A stretch of DNA of 14,362 bases. It comes from Flavisolibacter sp. GTDB taxonomy: Bacteria > Bacteroidota > Bacteroidia > Chitinophagales > Chitinophagaceae. The stretch's first letter is position 1. Each line of letters starts with the position of its first letter. A program made the translations under genes and the position numbers. The DNA lies in NCBI GenBank assembly GCA_013695175.1, contig JACDAZ010000471.1, positions 1 to 14,362 of the forward strand. The letters run 5' to 3'. Below the pieces are notes generated by a model. That model saw only the letters and a program-made list of their open reading frames with translations, had not been told where the DNA came from and searched no databases. This document shows positions 1 through 7,535 of the stretch, piece by piece.

Positions 1-563
1 CTGTTTAAATTTGAAACAGTTATGGTAACATCATTTGCATTGGCTGCAGAAAAAGCAAATAGTAGTCCAGTAAGAAATTGGGATGATAATGATCCATCTA
101 TAGTAATACTTTTTGGATTTAAAGGACCTTGTATTTGAAGAGGTAATAATCCACTATTACTTTTAATTACTACACCAAGATTTGGTAGAACTTCATCAAA
201 AAAAGATAATGGTCTTTTCATTAGACTTCCTGAACCTGTAATATTAATGGGTGCATAGGACAATGCAGCTATGGGAGTAAACATTCTTACAGATAAACCA
301 CTTTCGCCACAATCAATTGTATTTGAAACAGGTTTTATTCCTTTACTATTAATAATAATTTTATCATCACTACTTTCTACTATAGCACCTAATTGCTGAA
401 TTATATTTAATGCTGCTTCGTCATCTGCTGATTTTCCGGGATTTTTCAAAACGGTTCTTCCTCCTTTTAATAAAGCTGCTGCACAGGCTCTTTGCATAAC
501 GCTTTTTGATGCAGGTGCTGATACCGACCCGGTAAGGGAAGATGGAGATATAATAACCTGCAT
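1..563 (-). CDS. aroA: 3-phosphoshikimate 1-carboxyvinyltransferase (EPSP synthase), N-terminal part, cut by window edge
   Basis: Sixth step of the shikimate pathway: transfers enolpyruvate from PEP to shikimate-3-phosphate, in the cytoplasm. About 187 codons are visible and the frame is open to the window edge, so well under half of a usual 410-440 residue enzyme is present. The N-terminus carries the substrate-binding S-K-S signature (SAPASKSVMQRA, about residues 15-26). Further on come DCGESGLSVRMFTPI (the SGxxxR family motif) and GSLSSQFLTGLL (the SSQF shikimate-phosphate loop). The ATG shares its A with the aroB stop codon (TAATG), so translation is probably coupled to aroB. It is the last visible gene of the attenuated aromatic operon; whether the operon continues is not visible. 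Identification is firm. Confidence 0.95.
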   Translation of the reverse strand, partial: MQVIISPSSLTGSVSAPASKSVMQRACAAALLKGGRTVLKNPGKSADDEAALNIIQQLGAIVESSDDKIIINSKGIKPVSNTIDCGESGLSVRMFTPIAALSYAPINITGSGSLMKRPLSFFDEVLPNLGVVIKSNSGLLPLQIQGPLNPKSITIDGSLSSQFLTGLLFAFSAANANDVTITVSNLN

Positions 564-1573
564 TATATATAGTTCTTTAATTGTGTAAAAGAAATCCGAT
601 GAATTACTGCGCTTCCAATTTTTTCCAATAAAATAAAATCAATTGAATCTTTTGATTTTTTCTTATCCATTTTTAATACATCAAATACATTGTTTCTGTC
701 AACTTTTAAAGTAGTGGGCAGTTCATATTGCTGAAGAAGATTAGATACTTTTCCTGCGTTTTTTATTTTTAATACTTTTTCAGCGATATTGGTTGCATAA
801 ACCATCCCTATTGAAATGGCTTCTCCATGTGGCATTGTGTAGAGGTTTTCAATAGCATGACCTATTGTATGTCCAAAGTTCAACAGCTTTCTCCCGCTTT
901 TTTCAAATTCATCTTTTTGAACAATTTTAGTTTTCAAAAGCACATTCCTTTTGATCAATGCTGACAGTTCAAGCGGGTTTTTTTGATAAAATAATAAATT
1001 TTGTTTTTCCAGTTTTTTAAACATTGCTGCATCTTTTATACATGCATGTTTAATGATCTCAGCAAATCCATTTTTCCATTCCTGTTGTGGCAAGGTTTTT
1101 AAAAAAGAAAGATCGTATAATATAAATGAGGGCTGCCTGATCACTCCAATCATATTCTTATAAACACCAACGTCCACACCATTTTTACCTCCTATAGATG
1201 CATCTACTAAAGCCAGAATAGTTGTTGGAACAAATGCAAAAGAAATACCTCTCATATATATTGAAGCCACATAACCAGTAATGTCTGTTATTACACCACC
1301 ACCAATACCTATTAAAGTTGTAGTTCTGTCAGCTTTCAGTTCTATTAACTGCTGAACAACCGAATCTACAGTTTGTTGAATTTTATAAGCTTCACCTGGT
1401 TTTAATACTATAGTATTCCAGTTTTTAAATATTTTTTGATGTAATGAAAAAACATTTTCATCTGTTATCAATACGGTATTTGTTTGATCAACCAGTTGTC
1501 CTAAATATTTTATTTCCGCATCAAAATAGTAATGTACTATACCGGTATTAAATTTTACTAATTTTTTATGCAT
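563..1573 (-). CDS. aroB: 3-dehydroquinate synthase
   Basis: Converts DAHP to 3-dehydroquinate, the second shikimate-pathway step, using NAD and a divalent metal. The 336-residue protein is slightly shorter than the usual 340-360. Visible motifs are the NAD-binding GGGVITD (91-97), the family signature VPTTILALVDASIGGK (115-130), ExxKH (E172-H176), and the metal ligands in HTIGH (235-239) and HGE (249-251). The start overlaps the stop of the upstream DAHP synthase/chorismate mutase gene by one base (TGATG), and its own stop overlaps aroA by one base (TAATG). This is typical of translational coupling in a tight operon. No internal promoter is needed or seen. Confidence 0.96.
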   Translation of the reverse strand: MHKKLVKFNTGIVHYYFDAEIKYLGQLVDQTNTVLITDENVFSLHQKIFKNWNTIVLKPGEAYKIQQTVDSVVQQLIELKADRTTTLIGIGGGVITDITGYVASIYMRGISFAFVPTTILALVDASIGGKNGVDVGVYKNMIGVIRQPSFILYDLSFLKTLPQQEWKNGFAEIIKHACIKDAAMFKKLEKQNLLFYQKNPLELSALIKRNVLLKTKIVQKDEFEKSGRKLLNFGHTIGHAIENLYTMPHGEAISIGMVYATNIAEKVLKIKNAGKVSNLLQQYELPTTLKVDRNNVFDVLKMDKKKSKDSIDFILLEKIGSAVIHRISFTQLKNYI

Positions 1574-2661
1574 CAGGCATTAAATATTTTAGTTTGATGA
1601 TTAATGCTTTCAAGGTGTACAGCATCAAGATATTTTGTAATAAAATCTTTACTCAAACCTAGTTTTTCACCTTTTTTGCATGCACGATCCAATATTTCAT
1701 TCCACCTTTTTGTTTGTAGTATAGTAATGTCGTTTTCTTTTTTGTATTCAGCAATTCTTTCTGCAATTTTCATTCGCTGACTTAAAATGAACATCAATTC
1801 ATCATCTAAATGATTTATCTGTTGTCTTAATTTTTCTAGAGCTGCATGATATTCTTCCGAAGCAATATCTTCTTTCCTCCAGATAATTTCGTTAAGCAAT
1901 AACAATAGCTGCTCAGGTGTTATCTGCTGGCTGGCATCGCTCCATGCATTATCAGGATCAATATGACTTTCTATCATTAAACCATCAAATCCCAAATCAA
2001 TGGCCTGTTGTGCAACTTCAAATAAGATATCACGTCGTCCGCAAATATGCGAAGGATCGTTTATGATCGGCAGCCCCGGATTTCTTCTCTTCATTTCAAT
2101 TGCCAAATGCCACATAGGCGCATTCCTGTATTCAGTATTGCCATAAGAAGAAAAACCACGATGTATTAAACCAATATTTTTTATGCCTGCCTTTGCTATT
2201 CTTTCTACAGCACCTGTCCATAATTCAAGATCAGGATTAATAGGATTTTTTATTAACACAGGTATATCTACCCCACGTAATGCATCTGCAACTTCCTGAA
2301 CACTGAATGGATTTACTGTTGTCCTGGCACCAATCCAAAGCATATCCACATCAAAATGCAATGCATCATAAACTTGTTTACCTGTTGCCACTTCTACAGT
2401 GGTAGGCAACCCGGTAAGTTGTTTTGCTTTTTGTAGCCAGGGCAAACCTTTAGCACCAATGCCTTCGAAACTCCCGGGTCTTGTCCTTGGCTTCCAGATA
2501 CCGGCACGTAGCATATTAACCTTTCCGGTTTGTGAAAGCTTTGTTGCTGTTTCCACCACCTGGGCTTCTGTTTCAGCACTACAAGGACCAGATATGATTA
2601 ATGGTGTTTTGATCCATTTTTCTTCAGTGGAATTCTGGGATAAAGTTGATGTTAGTTCCAT
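1573..2661 (-). CDS. bifunctional DAHP synthase / chorismate mutase
   Basis: A fusion enzyme that catalyses the entry step of the shikimate pathway (PEP + erythrose-4-phosphate to DAHP) and the later chorismate-to-prephenate step. Residues 15-265 form a type I-beta (KDO8P-synthase-like) DAHP synthase with GPCSAE (25-30), KPRT (57-60), GARTT (111-115), KNPINPD (138-144), DPSH (202-205) and ESH (231-233). Residues about 271-360 are an AroQ-type all-helical chorismate mutase with the pattern LRQQINHLDDELMFILSQR and a K-K-E-N segment. C-terminal chorismate mutase fusions to DAHP synthase are known in Bacteroidota, where the mutase can also act in feedback control. It follows tyrA after 29 bases, the largest gap in the operon, and overlaps aroB by one base. 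Confidence 0.95.
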   Translation of the reverse strand: MELTSTLSQNSTEEKWIKTPLIISGPCSAETEAQVVETATKLSQTGKVNMLRAGIWKPRTRPGSFEGIGAKGLPWLQKAKQLTGLPTTVEVATGKQVYDALHFDVDMLWIGARTTVNPFSVQEVADALRGVDIPVLIKNPINPDLELWTGAVERIAKAGIKNIGLIHRGFSSYGNTEYRNAPMWHLAIEMKRRNPGLPIINDPSHICGRRDILFEVAQQAIDLGFDGLMIESHIDPDNAWSDASQQITPEQLLLLLNEIIWRKEDIASEEYHAALEKLRQQINHLDDELMFILSQRMKIAERIAEYKKENDITILQTKRWNEILDRACKKGEKLGLSKDFITKYLDAVHLESINHQTKIFNA

Positions 2662-2690
2662 AAAAATTTATTTGTGAGTTGTAATTATTT

Positions 2691-3530
2691 TTATTTGATA
2701 ATATTTTTTATACGGTTAGCCTTTTCAATGAGTTCCTGTAAATAATTATAATTTTCTTTTTCCAGGCAAGATTTAAATTTTCGCAGCTGCGAAATATGTT
2801 CATTCAAAACATCCAACACATTTTCACGGTTTTGCATAAAAATGGGAACCCACATTGCTGCATTGCTTTTTGCCAATCTTACAGTACTTTCAAAACCACC
2901 ACTTGCCAAACTAAAAATGGCATCTTCCTCTCTTTCTTTTTCTAAAACGGTATTAGCAAGTGCAAAAGAAGTGATGTGTGAAATATGACTTACATAAGCC
3001 ACATGAATATCATGTTCATCTGCATTCATGTACAAAGGTTGCATTCCTAATTTTCTATACAGGTCTTTAACCATTTCAACTGCATCTTTATCAGCCTTAT
3101 CTATATCGCAGATTACCACGGCTTTACCTTTAAAGGCGCCACTGATAGCAGCTTCCGGGCCACTATATTCTGTACCCCACATTGGATGTGTAGCAACAAA
3201 ACGTTTTCTATTTGGATGGTCTTTGATGACTTCAATAATTCCGGATTTTATTGAACCCACTTCTATTACAACTTGCTTAGTTATTTTATCCAATATAAAA
3301 GGAAGGAGTTTTTCTATTTCATCAACCGGTATTGCGATTATGATGAACTCTGACTTTAAAATAGCTTCTTCCAATGAAACAACTTCATCAACCAGACCTT
3401 TTTCCAAAGCAATTAAAGCATGCTTTTCATTAGCTTCCACTCCAAGTATTGTTTTAGCAATAGAAAGCTCCTTTAATGCTATAGCCATGGAACCACCTAT
3501 TAATCCTAAACCAATTATAGACACTTTCAT
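2691..3530 (-). CDS. tyrA: prephenate dehydrogenase
   Basis: Oxidatively decarboxylates prephenate to 4-hydroxyphenylpyruvate for tyrosine synthesis. The 279-residue protein opens with a Rossmann NAD(P)-binding loop, GLGLIGGS (7-14). It also carries EVGSIKS (about 90-96; many homologues have Asp where this has Glu) and the catalytic-region motif HPMWGTE with H115. The C-terminal helical dimerisation domain contains HISHITSFALAN. There is no C-terminal ACT domain, so tyrosine feedback through such a domain is not evident. Its ATG overlaps the end of the aminotransferase gene by four bases (ATGA). The upstream aminotransferase can finish the pathway. An arogenate-specific variant cannot be excluded from sequence alone. 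Confidence 0.93.
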   Translation of the reverse strand: MKVSIIGLGLIGGSMAIALKELSIAKTILGVEANEKHALIALEKGLVDEVVSLEEAILKSEFIIIAIPVDEIEKLLPFILDKITKQVVIEVGSIKSGIIEVIKDHPNRKRFVATHPMWGTEYSGPEAAISGAFKGKAVVICDIDKADKDAVEMVKDLYRKLGMQPLYMNADEHDIHVAYVSHISHITSFALANTVLEKEREEDAIFSLASGGFESTVRLAKSNAAMWVPIFMQNRENVLDVLNEHISQLRKFKSCLEKENYNYLQELIEKANRIKNIIK

Positions 3531-4687
3531 AATTCCATGATTTTTCTTATCCTAATAATAGCTTCGTCAAATCTAACTTCTGGACTACACAAACTAATTC
3601 TAATAAAATGTTCTCCTTCCGAACCAAATATGCCACCCGGTGTTATAAAAACTTTTGCTTTATGTAGTACATCATCACTAAGCATAAATCCATTTTCCCA
3701 TTTTGGATTTACCTTAGCCCATACAAACATTCCAGCCTGCTCATCTGAATAGGTACATTTTAATAATTGAAGCAATTCATAAACTTTTTCTCTTCTTTTT
3801 CTATACGTATCATTCAGGTTTTTAAACCATTCTTCTCCTAGTTCCAAAGCTTTTGCTGCTGCCAGTTGTACAGGCAAAAACATACCACTATCCATATTGC
3901 TTTTAAATTTTAAAACATCATTAATTTTATCGGCAGCTCCACATAACATACCTATTCGCCAACCCGCCATATTATGTGATTTACTTAAAGAATTTAATTC
4001 AATTACAACATCTTTTGCTCCATCTATTCCTAATAAACTGGTGGGGTTATTATTTAGTATAAAGCTGTATGGATTATCATGACAAATAAGAATTGAATGT
4101 TTCCTGGCAAAGGCTACTAATTTTTCAAATAATTCTTTATCAGGTAATTTACCGGTTGGCATATGCGGATAGCAAACCCACATTAGTTTTACATTAGAAA
4201 GATCCAGTTTTTCAATTTCATCAAAATCAGGCAACCAATTATTTTCTTCTTTTAAATTATAATCTATAATTGTTCCACCGGCGCATAAAACTGCAGTTCT
4301 ATATGTGGGATAACCCGGATTGGGTACTAAGGCTGCATCACCTTCATTTAAATAGGTCATGCAAATATGCATGATGCCTTCTTTAGAACCTATAAGCGGA
4401 AGAATTTCTTTTTCTGCCGACAGATCTACTTGATACCATTTCGAATACCATTCAGCAATAGCATTTCTAAAAACAGGTGAACCTTTATAACTCTGGTAGG
4501 AATGGGTGTTTGTTTTAGAGCTTTGCTCATGTAAAACTTTAATAACACTATCATGCGGTGGCAGATCGGGACTACCTATACCTAAATTTAAAACGGGCAT
4601 CCCATTTTTATTCAACTCTTCTATCTCCTGCAGTTTTTTAGAAAAGTAGTATTCATTAATATCTTTTAACCTGTCAGCAGTAAGCAT
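3527..4687 (-). CDS. PLP-dependent aminotransferase, class I/II (probable aromatic aminotransferase)
   Basis: Fold type I aminotransferase of 386 residues. Visible features are the SLSKSHNMAGWRIG segment with the PLP lysine at K236, the PLP-contacting Asp in CHDNPYSF (D204), NPGYPTY (123-129) and a C-terminal FIRISLC arginine. The usual NPxNPTG motif appears as YPHMPTGK (173-180), a variant I recognise from Bacteroidota enzymes. Family membership is sure; the substrate is inferred from context. It sits between pheA and tyrA, whose products make phenylpyruvate and hydroxyphenylpyruvate, so it most likely makes Phe and Tyr. The start is one base after the pheA stop, and the stop overlaps tyrA by four bases. 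Annotation pipelines may label such proteins methionine or LL-diaminopimelate aminotransferase. Confidence 0.9.
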   Translation of the reverse strand: MLTADRLKDINEYYFSKKLQEIEELNKNGMPVLNLGIGSPDLPPHDSVIKVLHEQSSKTNTHSYQSYKGSPVFRNAIAEWYSKWYQVDLSAEKEILPLIGSKEGIMHICMTYLNEGDAALVPNPGYPTYRTAVLCAGGTIIDYNLKEENNWLPDFDEIEKLDLSNVKLMWVCYPHMPTGKLPDKELFEKLVAFARKHSILICHDNPYSFILNNNPTSLLGIDGAKDVVIELNSLSKSHNMAGWRIGMLCGAADKINDVLKFKSNMDSGMFLPVQLAAAKALELGEEWFKNLNDTYRKRREKVYELLQLLKCTYSDEQAGMFVWAKVNPKWENGFMLSDDVLHKAKVFITPGGIFGSEGEHFIRISLCSPEVRFDEAIIRIRKIMEL

Positions 4688-4688
4688 G

Positions 4689-5522
4689 TTATTTTAATGT
4701 TTTTCCCTTTTTGTAAATACCGAAAACCTTAACTGTTTCAGCATGTTTCTTTATACTTTTTAAAGCAATTTCGAATTCCTCAATTTTATTAAATTCCAGA
4801 TCTGCATAAAAACTATACTTCCAATTGCTGCCCGGAACAGGAACACTTTGGAGCTTGCTTAAGTTTATATCATACCTGGCTATATCTGTTAGCACCTTTG
4901 CAAGGCTTCCTTTAAGATGTTTCACCTGAAATTGAATAGAAGCTTTATTAGCTGTTTCCAGTTGATAAATACCATTTTGAGGTACCACAATAAGAAATCG
5001 TGTATAATTATTTTTTTCATCCTGTATGGCAGGTGCCAATATTTCCAGCCCAAATAATTCAGCAGCGAGGGAACCGGCAATGGCTGCAATATGCTTACTG
5101 CTATGGCGTTTTATGTGTTTTGCACTTAAAGCAGTATCTTCTGTTTCTACCTGTTTCCACTGATGACAATCTAAAAAATTCTGACATTGTTGTAATGCCA
5201 TCGGATGTGAGTGGACCTCTTTTATATCATTAAGAGAAATGCCGGGATTGACTAATAAATGTTGATTGATCTGCAAATAAATTTCACCGGCAATCTGCAA
5301 GTTTGCTCTTTGAAGCAATTTATAATTGGGGAGAATGCTACCGGCAATTGAATTTTCAATAGCCATAACCCCCCCACCGCTTTGTTGGGAATCAGCAGCT
5401 AATACAACTACTTCTTTAAAAGTAGCGCAAGGAATGATTTCAATTTCATTATTGAAAAAAGCCTGTGCTGCCTTATGATGAAAGCTGCCTTCATAACCCT
5501 GTATTGAAATTTTTCTTTTCAT
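4689..5522 (-). CDS. pheA: prephenate dehydratase with ACT domain
   Basis: Converts prephenate to phenylpyruvate for phenylalanine synthesis. The 277-residue monofunctional enzyme has the PDT domain at about 4-180: GYEGSFHHKAA at the start, AIENSIAGS (54-62), HSHPMALQQC (104-113) and the catalytic TRF (174-176). A C-terminal ACT domain (about 197-272) probably binds Phe. In it the classical ESRP effector motif is replaced by Q-S-V-P within INLSKLQSVPVPG, as I recall for Bacteroidota enzymes. It has no fused chorismate mutase; that activity sits on the DAHP synthase four genes downstream. It is the first structural gene of the operon. Its ATG directly follows the U-tract of the attenuator terminator, with no Shine-Dalgarno sequence, so both transcription and ribosome access may depend on that hairpin. 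Confidence 0.95.
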   Translation of the reverse strand: MKRKISIQGYEGSFHHKAAQAFFNNEIEIIPCATFKEVVVLAADSQQSGGGVMAIENSIAGSILPNYKLLQRANLQIAGEIYLQINQHLLVNPGISLNDIKEVHSHPMALQQCQNFLDCHQWKQVETEDTALSAKHIKRHSSKHIAAIAGSLAAELFGLEILAPAIQDEKNNYTRFLIVVPQNGIYQLETANKASIQFQVKHLKGSLAKVLTDIARYDINLSKLQSVPVPGSNWKYSFYADLEFNKIEEFEIALKSIKKHAETVKVFGIYKKGKTLK

Positions 5523-5552
5523 AAAAAGAAAATCCCGGCGTTTGCCGGGATT
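5523..5552 (-). terminator. attenuator terminator before pheA
   Basis: A 9-bp stem (AATCCCGGC, loop AAAC, GCCGGGATT) is followed by the tract TTTTCTTTTT, whose last T is directly before the pheA ATG. It is strong and GC-rich in an AT-rich context. On the opposite strand it also reads as a hairpin followed by T-residues. It should also stop read-through from the upstream helicase gene. Confidence 0.88.
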
Positions 5553-5634
5553 TTTTATGCTGATTTAAAACAATTGAATATATCAACAAAGCATTCCCGG
5601 TTTCACTTTAAAATAAAAGTAAAAATAAAACCAA
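5523..5634 (-). promoter_or_regulatory. transcription attenuator with protector, antiterminator and terminator arms
   Basis: Three alternative pairings can be drawn in the leader RNA. Protector: UUGGUUU over the Trp/Phe codons (5634-5628) pairs with AAACCGG (5603-5597), including two G-U pairs. Antiterminator: CCGGGA (5600-5595, the Pro-Gly codons of the leader peptide) pairs with UCCCGG (5550-5545), which is the left arm of the terminator; it can extend through AUGC (5594-5591) with GCAU (5560-5557). Terminator: the AAUCCCGGC/GCCGGGAUU hairpin. A ribosome stalled on the aromatic codons covers the first arm and frees the second for the antiterminator. A ribosome that reaches the UGA covers the second arm and lets the terminator form. 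This matches the classical trp/phe logic. Folding was done by eye. Confidence 0.82.
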
Positions 5635-5657
5635 CGATATGCTCTTGCTGTTGCCAT
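5583..5657 (-). CDS. aromatic amino acid leader peptide (attenuation peptide)
   Basis: A 24-residue open frame between the helicase and pheA genes, in the same direction as the operon. It starts ATG-GCA-ACA-GCA, and its core is Y-R followed by eight aromatic codons in a row, W-F-Y-F-Y-F-Y-F (residues 9-16). It then reads K-V-K-P-G-M-L-C and stops with TGA. Nine of 24 residues are aromatic. Such a run, placed before a terminator and an aromatic biosynthesis operon, is the hallmark of a regulatory peptide on which a ribosome stalls when charged tRNA is scarce. The mix of Trp, Phe and Tyr codons fits an operon that feeds all three amino acids. The -7 box ends four bases before the ATG, so translation may be leaderless. 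The peptide itself probably has no other function. Confidence 0.88.
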   Translation of the reverse strand: MATARAYRWFYFYFYFKVKPGMLC

Positions 5658-5661
5658 TGAA

Positions 5662-5692
5662 CAAATATATAGATCATTCCAAAATAAACAAA
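5662..5692 (-). promoter_or_regulatory. promoter of the aromatic operon (Bacteroidota type)
   Basis: On the minus strand a TTTG (-33 box, 5692-5689) is followed after 19 bases by TATATTTG (5669-5662), an exact match to the Bacteroidota -7 consensus TAnnTTTG at the usual spacing. It lies between the helicase stop codon and the leader peptide. The predicted transcription start, about five bases past the -7 box, falls on or beside the leader peptide ATG. This is a motif match, not a mapped start. Confidence 0.72.
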
Positions 5693-5698
5693 TTCTAT

Positions 5699-7366
5699 TT
5701 ATCTTCTTACTGAATCTGCTTCATTCATTCTTATTTTTCTTCCTTTATACTTCTTGCCGTCAATTGACTCAATCATCTGTTTTGCAGCCTTTGACTCAAC
5801 TTCTATCCAACTATTCATTTCTTTCATATCTATTCTGCCTAAACTACTTTTGCTTAAATCACTCAGATCAAGTATGAATTGTAAAAAACTTGCTTTATAA
5901 AAGCCATCTTTCGTTCCAAGGTTTATAAACAGTCTTGTGTAATTACCATCTCCTCCAAAATCTCTGCCACGGGTGTCTCTTTTTCTGTCACCAGGCCTAT
6001 CACCCCTGCTTGTAGTTGCTGTTCTCCTATCTTCTCTTGTTCGTTCCCGGGGGTTTAAGTCTTCAGCATTTTCATAATATTTTAAAAACCTGTCAAATTC
6101 CATTGCAGCCACTCTTTTCAAAACTTCCTCTTTTGAAACATCAGCAAATTTCTCCTGGAGCATAGGTAAGTAAGTTTCATAATCTCCATGACTAATATCA
6201 GCTTGCAGGAGTTTATCCATAAAATAATAAAATTGCTTTCTGCAAACATCTTTACCCGATGGAATTTCCAATTTATGAAAATTAACCTGGATCATTCTTT
6301 CTATTTGCCTGATGCGACCTACTTCACGGGTATGAACAATGGACATACAGATACCTGTTTTACCGGCACGCCCGGTTCTTCCACTTCTGTGCGTGTATAC
6401 TTCCACATCATCCGGCAGTTCATAATTAATAACATGCGTGATTCCCTGAACATCTATTCCTCTTGCTGCAACATCAGTTGCAATTAATAATTGCAATGAT
6501 TTTTCTCTGAATTCGCCCATTACCTTATTCCGCTGACCTTGTGTAAGATCACCATGCAGGGCTTCTATGTCATAACCTTCCCGGGTAAGTTTTTCCGAAA
6601 CTTCCTGAGCATCAAGCTTAGTTCTTGTGAAAATGATACCATACATTCCCGGATTAAAATCAATGAGTCTTTTTAAAGTTTCATATCTGTGCTGCGCAGA
6701 GGTAACACAATACTGATGATCAATATTAATATTTGCAGTATTCTTTTTCCCAACTGTAATTTCTACCGGTTGTTGCATATAGCGTTTGCTTACCTGCCTG
6801 ATTTCCGGTGGCATAGTAGCACTAAAAAGCCAGGTACTGTCTCTTTCAGGAGTATTTTGAAGTATAAATTCAATGTCCTCCTGGAAACCCATGTTCAACA
6901 TTTCATCTGCTTCATCCAGAACAACATATTTTATTTTTTCCAGGTTGATTGCCTTTCTTTCAATAAGATCAATTAATCTGCCGGGAGTCGCAACTATTAT
7001 ATGAATTCCTCTTCTGATATCTCGAATTTGCATGCTTATAGATGTACCTCCATATACTGCCAGCACATTTACTGAAGTTGTATATTTTTTATATTTTTCG
7101 ATGTCATTCACAATCTGCATGCATAGCTCACGTGTAGGACAAATAATTAATGCCTGTGGATGTTTATCTTTAGATTCCACCAATTGAAGCAGAGGCAATC
7201 CAAAGGCTGCCGTTTTTCCCGTTCCGGTTTGCGCCAAACCAATAAGATCTTTTGTTCCGGATAATAATACAGGAATTGCTTTTTCCTGTATAGTTGTGGG
7301 TTCAGTAAAACCTAATTCTTCTATAGCCTTTAATAATTTAGGATCTAATCCTAACTCTTGAAACAT
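5699..7366 (-). CDS. DEAD-box RNA helicase with DbpA-like RNA-binding domain (DeaD/CsdA type)
   Basis: ATP-dependent RNA helicase, probably for ribosome assembly or cold-related RNA remodelling. The 555-residue protein shows the full motif set: Q motif FTEPTTIQ (20-27), Walker A AQTGTGKT (45-52), PTREL (77-81), TPGR (127-130), DEAD (151-154), SAT (182-184), ATDVAARGID (296-305) and HRSGRTGR (326-333). A charged Arg/Asp-rich linker (about 437-470) joins it to a C-terminal RRM-like domain (about 475-550; RLFINLGTKDGF...IGxIDMKEMNSWIEVE type) as in DbpA and DeaD. The start ATG lies 16 bases after a good -7 box. Downstream, the aromatic operon promoter begins only a few bases past its stop, with the attenuator hairpin as the nearest terminator. 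Whether it is a true DeaD or DbpA orthologue is open. Confidence 0.93.
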   Translation of the reverse strand: MFQELGLDPKLLKAIEELGFTEPTTIQEKAIPVLLSGTKDLIGLAQTGTGKTAAFGLPLLQLVESKDKHPQALIICPTRELCMQIVNDIEKYKKYTTSVNVLAVYGGTSISMQIRDIRRGIHIIVATPGRLIDLIERKAINLEKIKYVVLDEADEMLNMGFQEDIEFILQNTPERDSTWLFSATMPPEIRQVSKRYMQQPVEITVGKKNTANINIDHQYCVTSAQHRYETLKRLIDFNPGMYGIIFTRTKLDAQEVSEKLTREGYDIEALHGDLTQGQRNKVMGEFREKSLQLLIATDVAARGIDVQGITHVINYELPDDVEVYTHRSGRTGRAGKTGICMSIVHTREVGRIRQIERMIQVNFHKLEIPSGKDVCRKQFYYFMDKLLQADISHGDYETYLPMLQEKFADVSKEEVLKRVAAMEFDRFLKYYENAEDLNPRERTREDRRTATTSRGDRPGDRKRDTRGRDFGGDGNYTRLFINLGTKDGFYKASFLQFILDLSDLSKSSLGRIDMKEMNSWIEVESKAAKQMIESIDGKKYKGRKIRMNEADSVRR

Positions 7367-7382
7367 AACTCAAAAATTTGTG

Positions 7383-7390
7383 CAAAGGTA
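7383..7390 (-). promoter_or_regulatory. -7 promoter box of the helicase gene
   Basis: The minus strand reads TACCTTTG, an exact TAnnTTTG match, ending 16 bases before the helicase ATG. No clean TTG -33 box is seen at 17-23 bases upstream, so only the -7 element is called. The same TTACCTTTGCA string precedes lipB. Confidence 0.55.
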
Positions 7391-7465
7391 ATTACTGCGT
7401 AACCAGTTGAAACATATTTAACAGCTAACTATTGTAGAATAAAATAGATTATATACCTGTTATTG

Positions 7466-7499
7466 TAAAATAGTATAACCACCCTTTTGGGGTGGCTAT
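7466..7499 (-). terminator. terminator after the single lipoprotein gene
   Basis: On the minus strand ATAGCCACCC, loop CAAAA and GGGTGGTTAT form a 10-bp stem with one G-U pair, followed by the T-rich ACTATTTT. It lies 36 bases past the stop of the 7536-7706 lipoprotein gene and before the helicase promoter, so it separates the two units. The rest of 7367-7535 holds nothing else I can identify. Confidence 0.7.
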
Positions 7500-7535
7500 T
7501 CATAATTCAACTTAATAATGCAGTAGAAATTTCTT

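Noticed and set aside
2399..2677. A 92-residue plus-strand frame opposite the DAHP synthase gene
   Set aside because: It lies wholly within a strongly conserved enzyme gene and has no recognisable features of its own.
3028..3540. A 170-residue open frame on the plus strand opposite tyrA
   Set aside because: It is a by-product of codon use in tyrA, which has full family motifs on the minus strand. The plus-strand translation shows no domain, promoter or ribosome-binding site.
6188..6976. Two 95-99 residue plus-strand frames opposite the helicase gene
   Set aside because: They run antisense to helicase motifs, with biased composition and no start signals; shadow frames.
7383..7403. GGTTAC before the helicase as a fourth sigma-regulon site
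   Set aside because: After GGTTACG the sequence 14 bases on is GCACAAA, not GTATTAA. A housekeeping TACCTTTG box explains the promoter.
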